Part shown: positions 1-8,374 of the stretch, in pieces
Layout: every line of letters starts with the position of its first letter
Position numbering within the stretch: the stretch's first letter is position 1
DNA from: a virus
DNA: 60,450 bases
Reading direction: 5' to 3' (one strand)
Virus record (IMG/VR): IMGVR_UViG_3300028377_000012
Location: 1 to 60,450 of that record
Notes under the pieces: model-generated
The model's database searches: none
Told to the model about the DNA's origin: nothing
The model's input: the letters and a program-made list of their open reading frames with translations, nothing else
Program-made: the position numbers and the translations under genes

Positions 1-1590
1 TGACTCTGGCGTATTCAATAGCTTATTTTCAACAACGAAGTTTCTACGTAAACCAGTTCTAGTTTGCGTTACTAATTTTATACCTTGTAATACATCTTCT
101 GAAATCTTTTCGATAAATTCTTTTGGTATTTCATAATCTTTATTATTGAAACGCTTTCCCGAAACATACCAATGTGCTAATTCACTATTTTGTAGTAAAA
201 ATTTATCAATTTGTGCGTTTGACATATTGTTAATGTCGGGTAATGGATATTTAATTTTCAAATCACTTGGGAGATCTTTGTGTATATCACTCAACTCTTT
301 TAACATGACTTTTCTATTATCCGACTTTGATATCGTATCTTTGATGTCAGTTTGTTTTTCATATGGTCTACTAGTTTCGTGGTCATCATAATGAATTTTA
401 TTTTTTGATATGCGTGTTAATACATATGTTTGATCAGAATGTTTGAATTTAAATCTACCCCTTGATTCGGCAAGTTTGACTAATGTCATGTAATATTCAA
501 TCCACTCAAAAAACTGCTCGGTATCATCTAATATACGTGATGAAAGATATCTAAACTCAATTGTGCGACCTTTTCCAGATTTTGATTTCTCACCCTTTTT
601 ACTACTATCTACAACCCCCCCACTCACCTTAGAAATATTTACACCCATGCGTTTTTCAGTTTGGATTTTACGGAAGTCCTCAACGTCTATATCGCTACCC
701 CTTTCATATGTATTTAGAAATATTGCAAGCTGTCTATACATCACATTTTTCAATTCGGTATAACCGCGTGCTCTATCTGGCTCTACTTTATTAATCGTAT
801 CTTCATCAACTAAATCGTATAACACCAAAAGGTCAAAATAATCAAATATTTCAGGTAAGCCAATATGAACATGCGCAGACGTTCCCGCACCCGCTTCGCC
901 AATATTTAAATTATTTAATACTTCCATTGCTATTGGGATGTCTTTTGTTCTTAAAATTGGTGACACAATCTCTATATTTCTTGTCTCATCTTCATGCACT
1001 TCCCATGTGAAGTCATCTGGGTCAATATCATATGATGAAAGAATTTCTTCGATTTGTTCAGAAACATATTCGATATCCCCCTCAATTTGTCCACCTTCAT
1101 TTGGAAAATATTCCTCCCATTTTCCATTAGATAATATTTGTTTAATATATTCTTCTTGGCTGGTCTCTTTAAGATCTTCCAACAAATTATTGTTTTCAGC
1201 TAACGTCTCTTCCAGACTCTCCTTTTGACTATACCAAGTATTATAATCAGTTGTCCAATCATCTTCGTCATAATAATCATCTTCATCTGGCTCAGGATGA
1301 TCACTTTCCCAATCATCAATGTCATCATAATCTAGGTCTTGTTTTTGTTTTTTATATAAACCATTAACATATAATTTATAATCATCATCATTGTCATATT
1401 CTATATTTATATGGTCAAGATGGTCTCTAACTTCGTCCATATCGCGAGTGATAGTGAACTCAATGTCGAAACCAAATGTATATGGTTTAAAAAGTTTATT
1501 ACCGTATTTCTTTTTTAAACCTTTACGTATTTCCCTACGCTTATCAAACGGAACTGCTGATTCGATATAGAATTCTAAAAAGTTTTTCAT
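1..1590 (-). CDS. Amidoligase-like (carboxylate-amine ligase) protein, 3' end outside window
   Basis: The frame is open for 530 codons from ATG at 1590 and runs off the left edge without a stop. Motifs match the putative amidoligase family (glutamate-cysteine-ligase-like, Amidoligase_2 type). There is an early GFDIEF at about residue 39, then WEVHEDET followed by IEIVSPIL at about 195-210, then GTSAHVHIG near 235-243, and TIEFRYLSSR near 343. In the family these segments hold the acidic metal/ATP ligands and the substrate-site His and Arg residues. Such enzymes join an amine to a carboxylate, for example on peptides or cell-wall precursors; the substrate here is unknown. It starts 2 nt after the portal stop and probably shares its late transcript. 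The first residues (MKNFLEFYIESA) resemble a T4 capsid-targeting peptide, so it may be packaged in the head; that part is inference. Confidence 0.75.
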   Translation of the reverse strand, partial: MKNFLEFYIESAVPFDKRREIRKGLKKKYGNKLFKPYTFGFDIEFTITRDMDEVRDHLDHINIEYDNDDDYKLYVNGLYKKQKQDLDYDDIDDWESDHPEPDEDDYYDEDDWTTDYNTWYSQKESLEETLAENNNLLEDLKETSQEEYIKQILSNGKWEEYFPNEGGQIEGDIEYVSEQIEEILSSYDIDPDDFTWEVHEDETRNIEIVSPILRTKDIPIAMEVLNNLNIGEAGAGTSAHVHIGLPEIFDYFDLLVLYDLVDEDTINKVEPDRARGYTELKNVMYRQLAIFLNTYERGSDIDVEDFRKIQTEKRMGVNISKVSGGVVDSSKKGEKSKSGKGRTIEFRYLSSRILDDTEQFFEWIEYYMTLVKLAESRGRFKFKHSDQTYVLTRISKNKIHYDDHETSRPYEKQTDIKDTISKSDNRKVMLKELSDIHKDLPSDLKIKYPLPDINNMSNAQIDKFLLQNSELAHWYVSGKRFNNKDYEIPKEFIEKISEDVLQGIKLVTQTRTGLRRNFVVENKLLNTPES

Positions 1591-1592
1591 AA

Positions 1593-3377
1593 TTAAACCT
1601 CTTCATCTGTTCCAGCGTCTCCACCAGCATCTCCACCAGCGTCAGGTGCGGCTCCAAAGTCTTCAGGTGGGACACTGCCCCCATCTCCTCCAAATTCGGT
1701 TTCTCCGCCCATTCCACCGCCACCACCACCTAAATCTCCACCCTCCGGATTAAAATCTTCAGCAGCTTGACCTTCAGCGTTTTCAGCCTGTTTTCTCCAA
1801 TCTGGTCCAAATTGACCAATATTTTGAAGTTCCCACTTAAATTCCATATCTTTACGTAGCCATTCTTTATTTGCAAGAATTTCTTCATCTGTCATTCTAA
1901 GATATAATTTTTGACCATATGTTTCGGAAATAAGCTCGTTACTAACCATACCTGCGTAATTATTACTCTCAATTTCAAAAATTTGTTGTTTGCGAAGAGT
2001 ATTGAATGCAGTTGGCTCATTCATATGAATTTTTAAGTCAGTTGGACGAAGTTTATATTCCTCCCACCATCCGCGCAGTTTCAAGTGCGTAATAAATGCG
2101 CGTTTCATAGTTTCGGAGAACTGTCGTTGCAAACGAATAATAAAACGTGCAAATTTTAGCTCTTCGCGAAGCATATCCGTTCCGTCACTATATCCAGTTG
2201 ACTCTGTAAGTCTTGTTACAGGGACACTTAGTGATTTATATAATTTATTAGTAAAGAATGCTAAATCGGGTAAGTCGCCAAGGTTCCCGCCATTATTTTG
2301 CAATCTTGATACATCTGTCCCCTCACTCCCCGCACGTTTTGGAAACCAAAATGCGTCCAACATACTCTGAGGGTTAAACATGTTGACACCACCTTGGTTA
2401 GAATCATACGTTTTCTTTGACCAATACCGTTGTGCTAATTGCTGTAGGTATCGCTCAGCTTGCGGTTGAGACATGTTGCCTACATCGACCTTAAAAACGA
2501 GTTTTTCGGGGGCATTTACAAGTCTATGGATAACAATACTATCCTCGATCATATTTAATTGCTTGTATGCTCTACGTGCCTTTTCGACATGCGGTAATCT
2601 GAATGTTTTTTGCTCATTCCACTCATTAGAATTAAAATACGTAACCTGATTAGTATCAAAAACAATTGGGACAACCTCTTTCACTTGTTTTTGGGCTTCA
2701 TCGTAGATGGGTTTTCTCATCAAGTAACCACGAACAATTAAATTTTGAACATTATTGAAAATTGGGTCAATACTTTCGTTTGGGATACTTACAATCCCCA
2801 AAATACCTTTATCTTCCTTACCATCTGCAATAACATTTTCAAAAAACAGTTCTCCGTCAACCAGAAGATTGCGGCAATACTCCCAACCTTTATTTTCTAG
2901 ATCGAAATGTTGGACAAATTTTGTAAACTCTTCCTTGATTGTTTTTCTTGATGCTTTGTCGAGTCTTTCATCAACTCTAAAATTAATAATTTCTTCTCTA
3001 TCATCAATAACAATAAATTCATCACAGATTTCATCAAGTGCAGTAGATATAAAATCATATCCCGACATTAATCTATATTCGCTCAGTCGTTTACCCTTAT
3101 CTGGTTCGATATTAGCATACATGAACGTATGATAATCACCATTACTACCAAAGTCACCCATTGGGTGGTTAGCGTTGCCAAATGGATTACCCTGAGATAT
3201 ACTATGATTGGATAGTAATTCCTCTCGTCTAGTCCCTTTTGTATGAAAATCTTTATATTTAGGATTGTCCACACTAATCATGTCAACCATATTCCTACTG
3301 GAATATGGAGCCATCGATTGGAGTGTGGACAACATTTCGTTCCGAAACCCGCCTCTTAATGAATCTAATAATGCCAT
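1593..3377 (-). CDS. 20: Portal vertex protein (T4 gp20-like)
   Basis: This 594-residue protein (T4 gp20 is 524) forms the dodecameric portal ring at the head vertex through which DNA is packaged. Portal-type segments are visible: a helical stretch around ISTALDEICDEFIV, then VDGELFFENVI, and a long central crown region with FWFPKR and LREELKFARFIIRLQRQF. The last 60 residues are a low-complexity Gly/Glu/Asp tail, longer than in T4. The start is set by a late promoter octamer CATAAATA 6 nt upstream of the ATG (3384-3391). It lies directly upstream of the amidoligase-like gene and downstream of a small zinc-finger gene. The assignment is strong from overall pattern; the acidic Gly-rich tail is unusual. 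Confidence 0.9.
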   Translation of the reverse strand: MALLDSLRGGFRNEMLSTLQSMAPYSSRNMVDMISVDNPKYKDFHTKGTRREELLSNHSISQGNPFGNANHPMGDFGSNGDYHTFMYANIEPDKGKRLSEYRLMSGYDFISTALDEICDEFIVIDDREEIINFRVDERLDKASRKTIKEEFTKFVQHFDLENKGWEYCRNLLVDGELFFENVIADGKEDKGILGIVSIPNESIDPIFNNVQNLIVRGYLMRKPIYDEAQKQVKEVVPIVFDTNQVTYFNSNEWNEQKTFRLPHVEKARRAYKQLNMIEDSIVIHRLVNAPEKLVFKVDVGNMSQPQAERYLQQLAQRYWSKKTYDSNQGGVNMFNPQSMLDAFWFPKRAGSEGTDVSRLQNNGGNLGDLPDLAFFTNKLYKSLSVPVTRLTESTGYSDGTDMLREELKFARFIIRLQRQFSETMKRAFITHLKLRGWWEEYKLRPTDLKIHMNEPTAFNTLRKQQIFEIESNNYAGMVSNELISETYGQKLYLRMTDEEILANKEWLRKDMEFKWELQNIGQFGPDWRKQAENAEGQAAEDFNPEGGDLGGGGGGMGGETEFGGDGGSVPPEDFGAAPDAGGDAGGDAGTDEEV

Positions 3378-3381
3378 ATTA

Positions 3382-3408
3382 ATTATTTATGCATATGGCA
3401 TAAATAAT
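3382..3408. repeat. Palindrome carrying two opposed late promoter octamers
   Basis: ATTATTTATGC (3382-3392) and GCATAAATAAT (3398-3408) form 11-bp arms around 5 nt. The left-pointing octamer (3391-3384) serves the portal gene; the right-pointing one would transcribe antisense to the zinc-ribbon gene. Confidence 0.85.
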
Positions 3409-3421
3409 CAAATATTACTTA

Positions 3422-3610
3422 TCACTTCTGATCTTTAGGGCGGCGCGAAACTTCCTCACGATGGAACATTGTTCCACATCGTGGGCAAATATATTTTGCC
3501 TCCACTATAATTTCGTTATATGCGTGAACTTCGTTGCAACGAGCGCGAGCCACTGCACCTGGGCAATTGTTACATTTGCGTGTATGATTATAGTTATTGT
3601 AGTTATCCAT
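3422..3610 (-). CDS. Small zinc-ribbon protein
   Basis: This 62-residue protein has two Cys pairs, CNNC near residue 13 and CPRC near residue 42, separated by about 25 residues, which suggests one zinc ribbon. The N-terminus is rich in Asn and Tyr and the C-terminus is basic. A late octamer AATAAATA sits 6 nt upstream of its ATG, so it is probably expressed late, just ahead of the portal gene. The function is unknown. Such small ribbons are often nucleic-acid or RNA-polymerase binding, but nothing here proves that. Confidence 0.7.
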   Translation of the reverse strand: MDNYNNYNHTRKCNNCPGAVARARCNEVHAYNEIIVEAKYICPRCGTMFHREEVSRRPKDQK

Positions 3611-3611
3611 A

Positions 3612-4517
3612 TTAATTATTTATTGAATTCATTATATTTTGCAACATATCTCCCGCCTTAAACCCACCAAACTTATCACGCCACACACTTTTATTATTGT
3701 AAATACTAAATAACCCAAGTTTTTCTGTAACTTCAAAGAACATACTTAAATTGGGGTCTATATCAACAATTTGGTCTGAATAAAATTCAATTTCATCGGA
3801 ATATTGATCTAATCCCTTTCTCAAGTCCATAATCCACATATTGCGCTTGATAATTGCTTTATTTTCATCTGATAATGCTGATAATCCCTCAGAAACATTT
3901 TCTACGATCTTTCTAGCCTTCACAGGGCCATATCGAAATAATCCACTAATGTTATCAGACTTATCACCAATAATTGCCTTATAGAGTAAGTATTTATCAA
4001 TATCGACGCCATCTGTATGTTCCTTATGATTGCTTTCATTTATTAGTTCTTGTTTAATTGGTGAAAAAATTTTAATTGAGGGATAGTAATTGATTAATTG
4101 TAGAAAATCCTTATCATTTGATACGATTACATTATCATCATTAGGATATTCAGAGCATAACCATGAAATGATGTCATCTGCCTCTAATTTGTTAGCTCGC
4201 ATGTTTCTAATACCTAAATATTCACACATTGCCCAAATAACCTTATCACATCTATGTGAGTCTTCTTCATCAGAACGGTCGCGTGTTGCTTTATATCCAA
4301 CAGCATCCTGCCTAAAGTTAATAAACTCAGTATCGCGAATATCCCATGCTATAAATATGTTATCAGCCTCAAATCGTTCTTGTAAAGATAGCAGATTCTT
4401 CATATAACATAGTATATGTCCAACTTCTTTACCGACAGAGTTTGTAAATGGTTTGTTTTGTGGTGAGTAATATGACCGCATTAGTAAATTACCGCCATCT
4501 ATAAATAAATTTTTCAT
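3612..4517 (-). CDS. rnh: RNase H / 5'-3' exonuclease (T4 Rnh-like, FEN family)
   Basis: This 301-residue protein is close to T4 RNase H (305). It is a flap-endonuclease-family enzyme that removes RNA primers from Okazaki fragments. Metal-ligand motifs of the family appear in order: FIDGGNLLMRS at the N-terminus, WDIRD near 75, LEADDIISW near 130, VSNDKDFLQL near 150, and GDKSDN near 200. The ATG at 4517 is preferred because it follows the upstream stop by one base; a longer frame would begin inside the upstream gene. The 3' end abuts the late promoter and start of the zinc-ribbon gene. The assignment is secure. Confidence 0.92.
   Translation of the reverse strand: MKNLFIDGGNLLMRSYYSPQNKPFTNSVGKEVGHILCYMKNLLSLQERFEADNIFIAWDIRDTEFINFRQDAVGYKATRDRSDEEDSHRCDKVIWAMCEYLGIRNMRANKLEADDIISWLCSEYPNDDNVIVSNDKDFLQLINYYPSIKIFSPIKQELINESNHKEHTDGVDIDKYLLYKAIIGDKSDNISGLFRYGPVKARKIVENVSEGLSALSDENKAIIKRNMWIMDLRKGLDQYSDEIEFYSDQIVDIDPNLSMFFEVTEKLGLFSIYNNKSVWRDKFGGFKAGDMLQNIMNSINN
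3617..3624 (-). promoter_or_regulatory. Late promoter octamer
   Basis: AATAAATA on the minus strand, then ATTAAT and the ATG at 3610. Confidence 0.75.
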
Positions 4518-4518
4518 G

Positions 4519-4725
4519 TTATAAGCTCTTAAATGTTTCAATAGTTATAAGTTCCCTACCGTAATTCTCAACTATAGCTTTATTTTTCATATGCTTTATA
4601 TGTTCATTTAATTCTCCCTCAGAATCGACTCGAAATATATATTCCCCTGTATGATGCGTAAATGGCCATAGTGATGGATTAACTACGGGCCTCCTCCAAT
4701 ATATTCTTAGTAAGTATTTTTTCAT
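4519..4725 (-). CDS. Hypothetical protein, 68 aa
   Basis: A short, slightly basic protein that begins MKKYLLRIYWRRP and contains several aromatic residues. I recognise no family. It overlaps the end of the dTDP-glucose dehydratase gene by 4 nt (ATGA) and ends one base before the RNase H start, so it is translationally coupled on both sides. No Shine-Dalgarno sequence is visible. Confidence 0.6.
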   Translation of the reverse strand: MKKYLLRIYWRRPVVNPSLWPFTHHTGEYIFRVDSEGELNEHIKHMKNKAIVENYGRELITIETFKSL

Positions 4726-5696
4726 AGATAACCCTCGACAACTTCTACTAACCGTTCTGTGAATACGTCATATGCTACATTTTTGTCAAGTTGATTATTA
4801 AGAACCGATTGACGTAATTTCTTCAACTTTGATGTATTAATAGAATATCTAAAGTCATGTCCTTTACGCCCATTTGGAATAAACTCAATCAAATCTTCAG
4901 GTTTATCAAGAATTTCTAAAATCTTCTTAACTAAATCAATATTTGCGATTTCATATCCTTTTCCAACATTATAAATTTGCCCTTTCTTACCATGTTCAGC
5001 AACAAATAATAAATCTTTGATATGATCATCGACATGTGTCCACTCTCTACTCTGCAATCCTTCATCATAAATAGGAATTTTTTCACCAGCTAAAGCATTC
5101 TTGATAACTTTTGGAATTAACTTTTCTTCGAATTGGTTTGTCCCATAATTATTAGAACACCGCGTTGTGACAATATCCATACTATATGTTTCAATATATG
5201 CATTACATAATAACTCTGTTGATGCTTTTGATGCACTATATACTGATGATGGATTATATTTATCAGTCTCTTTTGAAGAACCTTTATTTTTACTTCCGTA
5301 TATTTCGTCGGTCGAAACATTAATAATGCGCTTAACACCCATCTTATGGGCATTTTCAAGCAATTGCATAGTTCCCATCACATTAGATGTAATAAAGCCT
5401 CTAGGGGATGAAATTGAACGATCTACATGGCTCTCTGCGGCAAAATGGAATAGATAATCAAACGGAAGATCAATAATGTCCTGTTTAGCAAGTAGATCAT
5501 GAGAAATATCCCATTTTAGATGAATGATAGTTTGTGTATCAAGGCGAGTTGGTTTAACAAATGTTTTATTTGATCCCACACCCTCTTTATCAAGATTAAT
5601 AAGATTAAAACTATCGAAATTATCAATTAGATAATTAATAAAGTTAGAACCAATAAACCCGTAGCCGCCTGTGACAATAATATTTTTATTTTCCAT
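4722..5696 (-). CDS. rmlB: dTDP-glucose 4,6-dehydratase-like (RmlB)
   Basis: This 324-residue extended short-chain dehydrogenase converts dTDP-glucose to dTDP-4-keto-6-deoxyglucose, using bound NAD. The N-terminal TGGYGFIGSNF is the NAD-binding glycine motif. HFAAESHVDRS, STDEIYGS and YSASKAS are the RmlB signature, active-site TDE and catalytic Tyr-x-x-x-Lys. REWTHVDDH matches the conserved substrate-binding part. It overlaps the thymidylyltransferase gene upstream, forming a three-gene sugar cluster with the reductase-like gene. The product is probably used by the phage glycosyltransferases (17.7, 23.6 and 34-37 kb) or to remodel host surface sugars; that link is inferred. Confidence 0.9.
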   Translation of the reverse strand: MENKNIIVTGGYGFIGSNFINYLIDNFDSFNLINLDKEGVGSNKTFVKPTRLDTQTIIHLKWDISHDLLAKQDIIDLPFDYLFHFAAESHVDRSISSPRGFITSNVMGTMQLLENAHKMGVKRIINVSTDEIYGSKNKGSSKETDKYNPSSVYSASKASTELLCNAYIETYSMDIVTTRCSNNYGTNQFEEKLIPKVIKNALAGEKIPIYDEGLQSREWTHVDDHIKDLLFVAEHGKKGQIYNVGKGYEIANIDLVKKILEILDKPEDLIEFIPNGRKGHDFRYSINTSKLKKLRQSVLNNQLDKNVAYDVFTERLVEVVEGYL

Positions 5697-6471
5697 TAAT
5701 ATAATTTTGAGTTGATATCATTGATTCAACTTGTCCCATATCAGACCAAAATGTATCAAACTTGACCCACATTGTCAAGTTTTCTTTTGCATACATGTCG
5801 TTAATATGGGATATTTCTAGTTCCCCACGTTCAGACGGCTTCAATTCATCTAAATACTGATAAACATCTGGTGTATAAACATACATGCCAGTTACGGCCA
5901 AATCTGATACATATTTTTTCGGCTTTTCGACGATCTGTTCTATGTTTATATATCCACGTTTATCTACATTTTTAGATAACTGAGCTACTCCAAATTCTGA
6001 CCATTTATCAGTTTTATATAAAAATAGACCACACTTAAACTCATTGGATTTTTTAAACTCATCCAACCAAATTTTGAAATAATCATCCCACTCAAAATAA
6101 TTATCCCCTAAAATAACCACAAAATTATGTTCACCAGTAAAATCTTGTGCTAATTTAAGTGCAGATGCTATACCAGCGGGTCTATTGGGGTCGTTCATCT
6201 CTTGAATCTTATATGTGAACTCCACGCCCCTATCAAACCCATCACCAAGATGCTCTACAATTTGCCCACAATGTTTTTGTGAGGTAATTATCAGAATCTT
6301 GGTAATACCCATCTCTATAAGGGTAGACACTGGATAATCAATCATTGGCGTTGCGCCATGTCCTGAATATACAGGAGCAAGATGTTTATTTCCAACTGTT
6401 GTTGTGTAATTTTTTAACCTTGAGCCGTGCCCACCAGCTAATATTACCCCATATGTAGTTTTATTTTTCAT
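5686..6471 (-). CDS. rmlA: Glucose-1-phosphate thymidylyltransferase-like (RmlA)
   Basis: This 261-residue nucleotidyltransferase activates glucose-1-phosphate with dTTP, the first step of dTDP-sugar synthesis. GVILAGGHGSRL near residues 7-18 is the nucleotide-binding loop, MIDYPVSTLIEMGI follows, VILGDNYFEWDD carries the metal-binding Asp, and IVEKPK is the conserved sugar-binding part. A longer frame from 6480 would need a TTG start, so the ATG at 6471 is preferred. It overlaps both neighbours in the rml-like operon. The C-terminal regulatory helices of bacterial RmlA are shortened, as in several phage versions. Confidence 0.88.
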   Translation of the reverse strand: MKNKTTYGVILAGGHGSRLKNYTTTVGNKHLAPVYSGHGATPMIDYPVSTLIEMGITKILIITSQKHCGQIVEHLGDGFDRGVEFTYKIQEMNDPNRPAGIASALKLAQDFTGEHNFVVILGDNYFEWDDYFKIWLDEFKKSNEFKCGLFLYKTDKWSEFGVAQLSKNVDKRGYINIEQIVEKPKKYVSDLAVTGMYVYTPDVYQYLDELKPSERGELEISHINDMYAKENLTMWVKFDTFWSDMGQVESMISTQNYINGK

Positions 6472-7345
6472 TATGTTCAAAATGTTCCTCTAATGCTATT
6501 TTAACAGCGGTTCGCGCATCGAAAAAACTACAATATTGTGATGCTTTATTGTTATCTAAGACACAATTACTTCTACGACACTTCATTATCCCCATAGATA
6601 GTAATTCATCGCCCGTATACCATTTTTTAGGGTATTTAACCATTGTAAAATTTTTAGCAATGGCATAAATCTCTTCACAATTGATCCCATATGTGTTTAC
6701 AATATTATAAATACCATATGGAATATCTTTTCGATCAATTATTTCTTCTATAAACAATACAAGGTCAGGAATATAGGTTACTGAATTTTTATAATTGACT
6801 AACTTATCATATTTCAGAATTTTACCTAAATAGTCCTTATCATCATCAAGATCACAAAATGGCATTCTAATTCTTAGAATGTAATTTTTCTTGCTATATT
6901 CGCTATTTGCGAACCACGAATCAAATTTAGACTTAGTCTTAGAGTATGTAGATGTAGTTGGATTAGTATCTCCAAATGTGTGTGGGTCATCCTCAGTAAA
7001 TGATCGTTCACCAGTCTCATCATTATAAATACAACCAGACGAAACTGTAATTACTGGGATGTTATGATGTTTTGAATTTTCGTGAATTGATATTTGGTCA
7101 TAGTAGTTTCTATTGTAACATTCCATCACATTATCCTCACATGCGTCAACATTTGGCTTACCAGTGTATCCATATGTATTGATAATGTATGATGGCTTGT
7201 ATTTATTTACCATATTATCAAACTGGAACGGACTCAAATAATCGTATTCAGATCGGGAAACCTGAATAATATTTACATCTGGCAACTCCCAAAACTTCTG
7301 AATTTTTCCCGATATATACCCTCTTCCTAATATAACTATATCCAT
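6461..7345 (-). CDS. Sugar-nucleotide reductase/epimerase-like (RmlD-type SDR)
   Basis: This 294-residue extended short-chain dehydrogenase has an N-terminal dinucleotide-binding segment, MDIVILGRGYISGKI. It also has VSSGCIYN followed by YSKTKSK, the Tyr-x-x-x-Lys catalytic pair. The length fits dTDP-4-dehydrorhamnose reductase (RmlD), and it is the first gene of the sugar cluster, but substrate specificity cannot be read from sequence. It has its own early promoter, TTGCTT-17-TAACAT with a TGA extension. The -10 box lies exactly 6 nt before the ATG, so its message is predicted to be leaderless. Confidence 0.78.
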   Translation of the reverse strand: MDIVILGRGYISGKIQKFWELPDVNIIQVSRSEYDYLSPFQFDNMVNKYKPSYIINTYGYTGKPNVDACEDNVMECYNRNYYDQISIHENSKHHNIPVITVSSGCIYNDETGERSFTEDDPHTFGDTNPTTSTYSKTKSKFDSWFANSEYSKKNYILRIRMPFCDLDDDKDYLGKILKYDKLVNYKNSVTYIPDLVLFIEEIIDRKDIPYGIYNIVNTYGINCEEIYAIAKNFTMVKYPKKWYTGDELLSMGIMKCRRSNCVLDNNKASQYCSFFDARTAVKIALEEHFEHNEK

Positions 7346-7351
7346 GTTGAT

Positions 7352-7380
7352 ATGTTATCATGAAATATTAGAAAAAGCAA
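7352..7380 (-). promoter_or_regulatory. Early sigma70-type promoter for the rml cluster
   Basis: On the minus strand the boxes are TTGCTT, a 17-nt spacer ending TGA, and TAACAT, followed by 6 nt and the ATG at 7345. Predicted +1 coincides with the A of the start codon. Confidence 0.65.
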
Positions 7381-7408
7381 GCGAAAAAATGGAAAATATA
7401 CTACCGCT

Positions 7409-7732
7409 CTACCAAGAGTGAATCTTGTTCGGTTCACAGGTTGGTTCCCCATCAGATGTCCACCCAATTGGTGAATTTTCTGTGATGCCGCATGATCCGT
7501 TTTCAATCGCAGCTTTCATTACGTTATCAAGTAGTGATGAAATAGCTGTCGCGCCTGTCTCATCGTCCCTCTCAAGCTCATAAATGACATTAGAAATCCA
7601 CTCGCTTTGATCATCAAAGTGCATGTGAGGGAAAATCGGATGTTCGTTATGGCCATTCACTCTATCAATGCCAATACTGATTACTAATTGACCATCAATT
7701 ACAGTTACTGATAAAGGTGAATCGATTTTCAT
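7409..7732 (-). CDS. Hypothetical protein, 107 aa
   Basis: An acidic protein with a strand-rich N-terminus (SVTVIDGQLVISIGI) and a Trp-containing C-terminal end. No family is recognised. It starts 5 nt downstream of the preceding gene's stop in a run of small minus-strand genes leading down from the clamp gene, and its stop is followed by 28 nt and then the rml early promoter. It is probably an accessory phage protein; the function is unknown. Confidence 0.6.
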   Translation of the reverse strand: MKIDSPLSVTVIDGQLVISIGIDRVNGHNEHPIFPHMHFDDQSEWISNVIYELERDDETGATAISSLLDNVMKAAIENGSCGITENSPIGWTSDGEPTCEPNKIHSW

Positions 7733-7737
7733 AATTA

Positions 7738-8052
7738 TTATTCGCCCTCAAAATCACTCACATCGCCATAAGCACCACCAGCGGTATTTTGTGCCATATA
7801 CCTACCAATACACACCGTTAATGCATCCATATCTTTTTGGTTTTTAGCGGTTGATAATGCAATTGCATTACCACTTAGGTCATATCCAAAAATCATAAAT
7901 GGGCCAAGGTATTCTTCGACATGTGCAACTAAATTGCCTGCATTAAGTTCTCTTTTTTCTTGCGCTTCACTTAGTGGGACATTGGCTAATTTTTTAAGAA
8001 GTCTTTCAACACGTTCGGAATTGATTTTATCGTTTGTATTTTCTTCATCCAT
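7738..8052 (-). CDS. Hypothetical protein, 104 aa
   Basis: The start is taken at ATG 8052 because a late octamer AATAAATA lies 5 nt upstream; a longer frame reaches back to 8076 across this promoter. The protein has a polar N-terminal half and a more structured part (VEEYLGPFMIFGYDLSGNAI) near residues 48-67, then a Gly/Ala-rich acidic tail. No family is recognised. The late promoter lies in the last codons of the upstream gene, so this gene is probably switched on late independently of its neighbours. Confidence 0.6.
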   Translation of the reverse strand: MDEENTNDKINSERVERLLKKLANVPLSEAQEKRELNAGNLVAHVEEYLGPFMIFGYDLSGNAIALSTAKNQKDMDALTVCIGRYMAQNTAGGAYGDVSDFEGE

Positions 8053-8056
8053 ATAA

Positions 8057-8374
8057 TTATTTATTTTCCTCTGCATATTTCTTCACGATACCATAATTAT
8101 TTAAGTGCTTCACGATAATTTCAAAGGAATCAGTTTTGATGCGAAGTCTGAATGGGATAAATTGCCCACCATCATGTAATTCAAAATACACATCACCTTC
8201 ATCTTCTAAATTCTCATAGCATGTTATCCACACTGCGGCATTAGATGGATCAATAAGAATTGTAAACTTTCTTGGGTCTGCATCAGAGTATCGATCAAAC
8301 ATCATCCATGTCTCATATCCAGAATCCTTTAGTCTTTTAATAAAATAACCTAATGTTTTTATATTATTTTTCAT
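8057..8374 (-). CDS. Hypothetical protein, 105 aa
   Basis: A mixed alpha/beta small protein (RKFTILIDPSNAAVWITCYE, then FELHDGGQFIPFRLRI) of unknown family. Its start codon overlaps the end of the sliding clamp gene and is probably translationally coupled to it. Its 3' end carries the late promoter of the following gene (8058-8065). Confidence 0.6.
   Translation of the reverse strand: MKNNIKTLGYFIKRLKDSGYETWMMFDRYSDADPRKFTILIDPSNAAVWITCYENLEDEGDVYFELHDGGQFIPFRLRIKTDSFEIIVKHLNNYGIVKKYAEENK
8058..8065 (-). promoter_or_regulatory. Late promoter octamer
   Basis: AATAAATA on the minus strand, then ATTAT and the ATG at 8052. It decides the start of that gene. Confidence 0.65.

Noticed and set aside
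146-1228. Plus-strand open frames of 66-96 codons
   Set aside because: They lie opposite the amidoligase-like gene in other frames, lack promoters, and have low-complexity shadow-like translations.
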